From Thiodiazotropha sp040506775 (lineage in GTDB: Bacteria > Pseudomonadota > Gammaproteobacteria > Chromatiales > Chromatiaceae), in the NCBI GenBank assembly GCA_040506775.1, contig JBEVWC010000002.1, positions 310,001 through 374,000 on the forward strand: 64,000 nt of DNA, given 5' to 3'. Positions 63,994-64,000 of the stretch are shown here, piece by piece (within the stretch, counting starts at the first letter, position 1; each line of letters starts with the position of its first letter). The translations under genes and the position numbers were made by a program. A model generated the notes under the pieces. The model was not told the origin of the DNA. It was given only the letters and a program-made list of their open reading frames with translations, and ran no database searches.

Positions 63994-64000
63994 TACCGAA

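Overview
The window looks like chromosomal DNA of a diazotrophic gammaproteobacterium. It carries a NifL/NifA pair, an RnfABCDGE-H complex, nifB, and typical proteobacterial families such as DUF2058, RnfH, YkgJ and HemP. Gene content resembles Chromatiales-type sulfur oxidisers and their symbiotic relatives, but that placement is inference because no rRNA or other marker gene is present. I saw no tRNA, rRNA, CRISPR array, intact insertion sequence or prophage.

Region 1 (about 1-28 kb) is a near-complete type VI secretion system (T6SS). On the minus strand, in transcription order, it runs tssA, tssB, tssC, hcp, tagJ, tssE, tssF, tssG, tssH, an FHA gene, tssJ, tssK, tssL (with an OmpA domain), tssM, tagF and a PP2C phosphatase. 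Upstream lies an unusual single-chain protein with TssB-like and TssC-like parts. Divergent from it, on the plus strand, is a vgrG island: vgrG, a DUF6484-type spike-like protein, a HEAT-repeat protein, a tiny membrane protein and a DUF922-like HExxH metalloprotease that is a candidate effector. No PAAR gene was found.

Region 2 (28-41 kb) is mixed. It holds a YkgJ cysteine-cluster protein, an autotransporter with repeated anchor-D-like domains next to a caspase-fold Sel1 lipoprotein, a lipoprotein hydrolase, an alpha-glucan phosphorylase, a host-attachment-family protein, a DUF2058 protein, a Ser/Thr kinase and a phosphodiesterase. Two palindromic repeats sit between these genes.

Region 3 (41-49.4 kb) is an iron-uptake module on the minus strand: hemP (a small gene under a 6-1-6 Fur box), an LbtU-like porin, imelysin, a MauG-like di-haem peroxidase, a di-haem oxidoreductase, a second imelysin and a Tat-exported DUF1513 protein.

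Region 4 (49.7-64 kb) holds a GST, a small cytochrome c and the nitrogen-fixation block. rnfABCDGE-rnfH is divergent from nifL-nifA. nifB, a 2[4Fe-4S] ferredoxin, an unknown small protein, an ArsC-like nitrogenase-associated protein and an FprA flavodiiron protein follow. Both the rnf operon and nifB have two perfect TGT-N10-ACA NifA sites 32-33 bp apart and a -24/-12 promoter. NifA, made from the nifL-nifA pair, therefore probably activates both electron supply (Rnf) and cofactor synthesis (NifB) with sigma-54.
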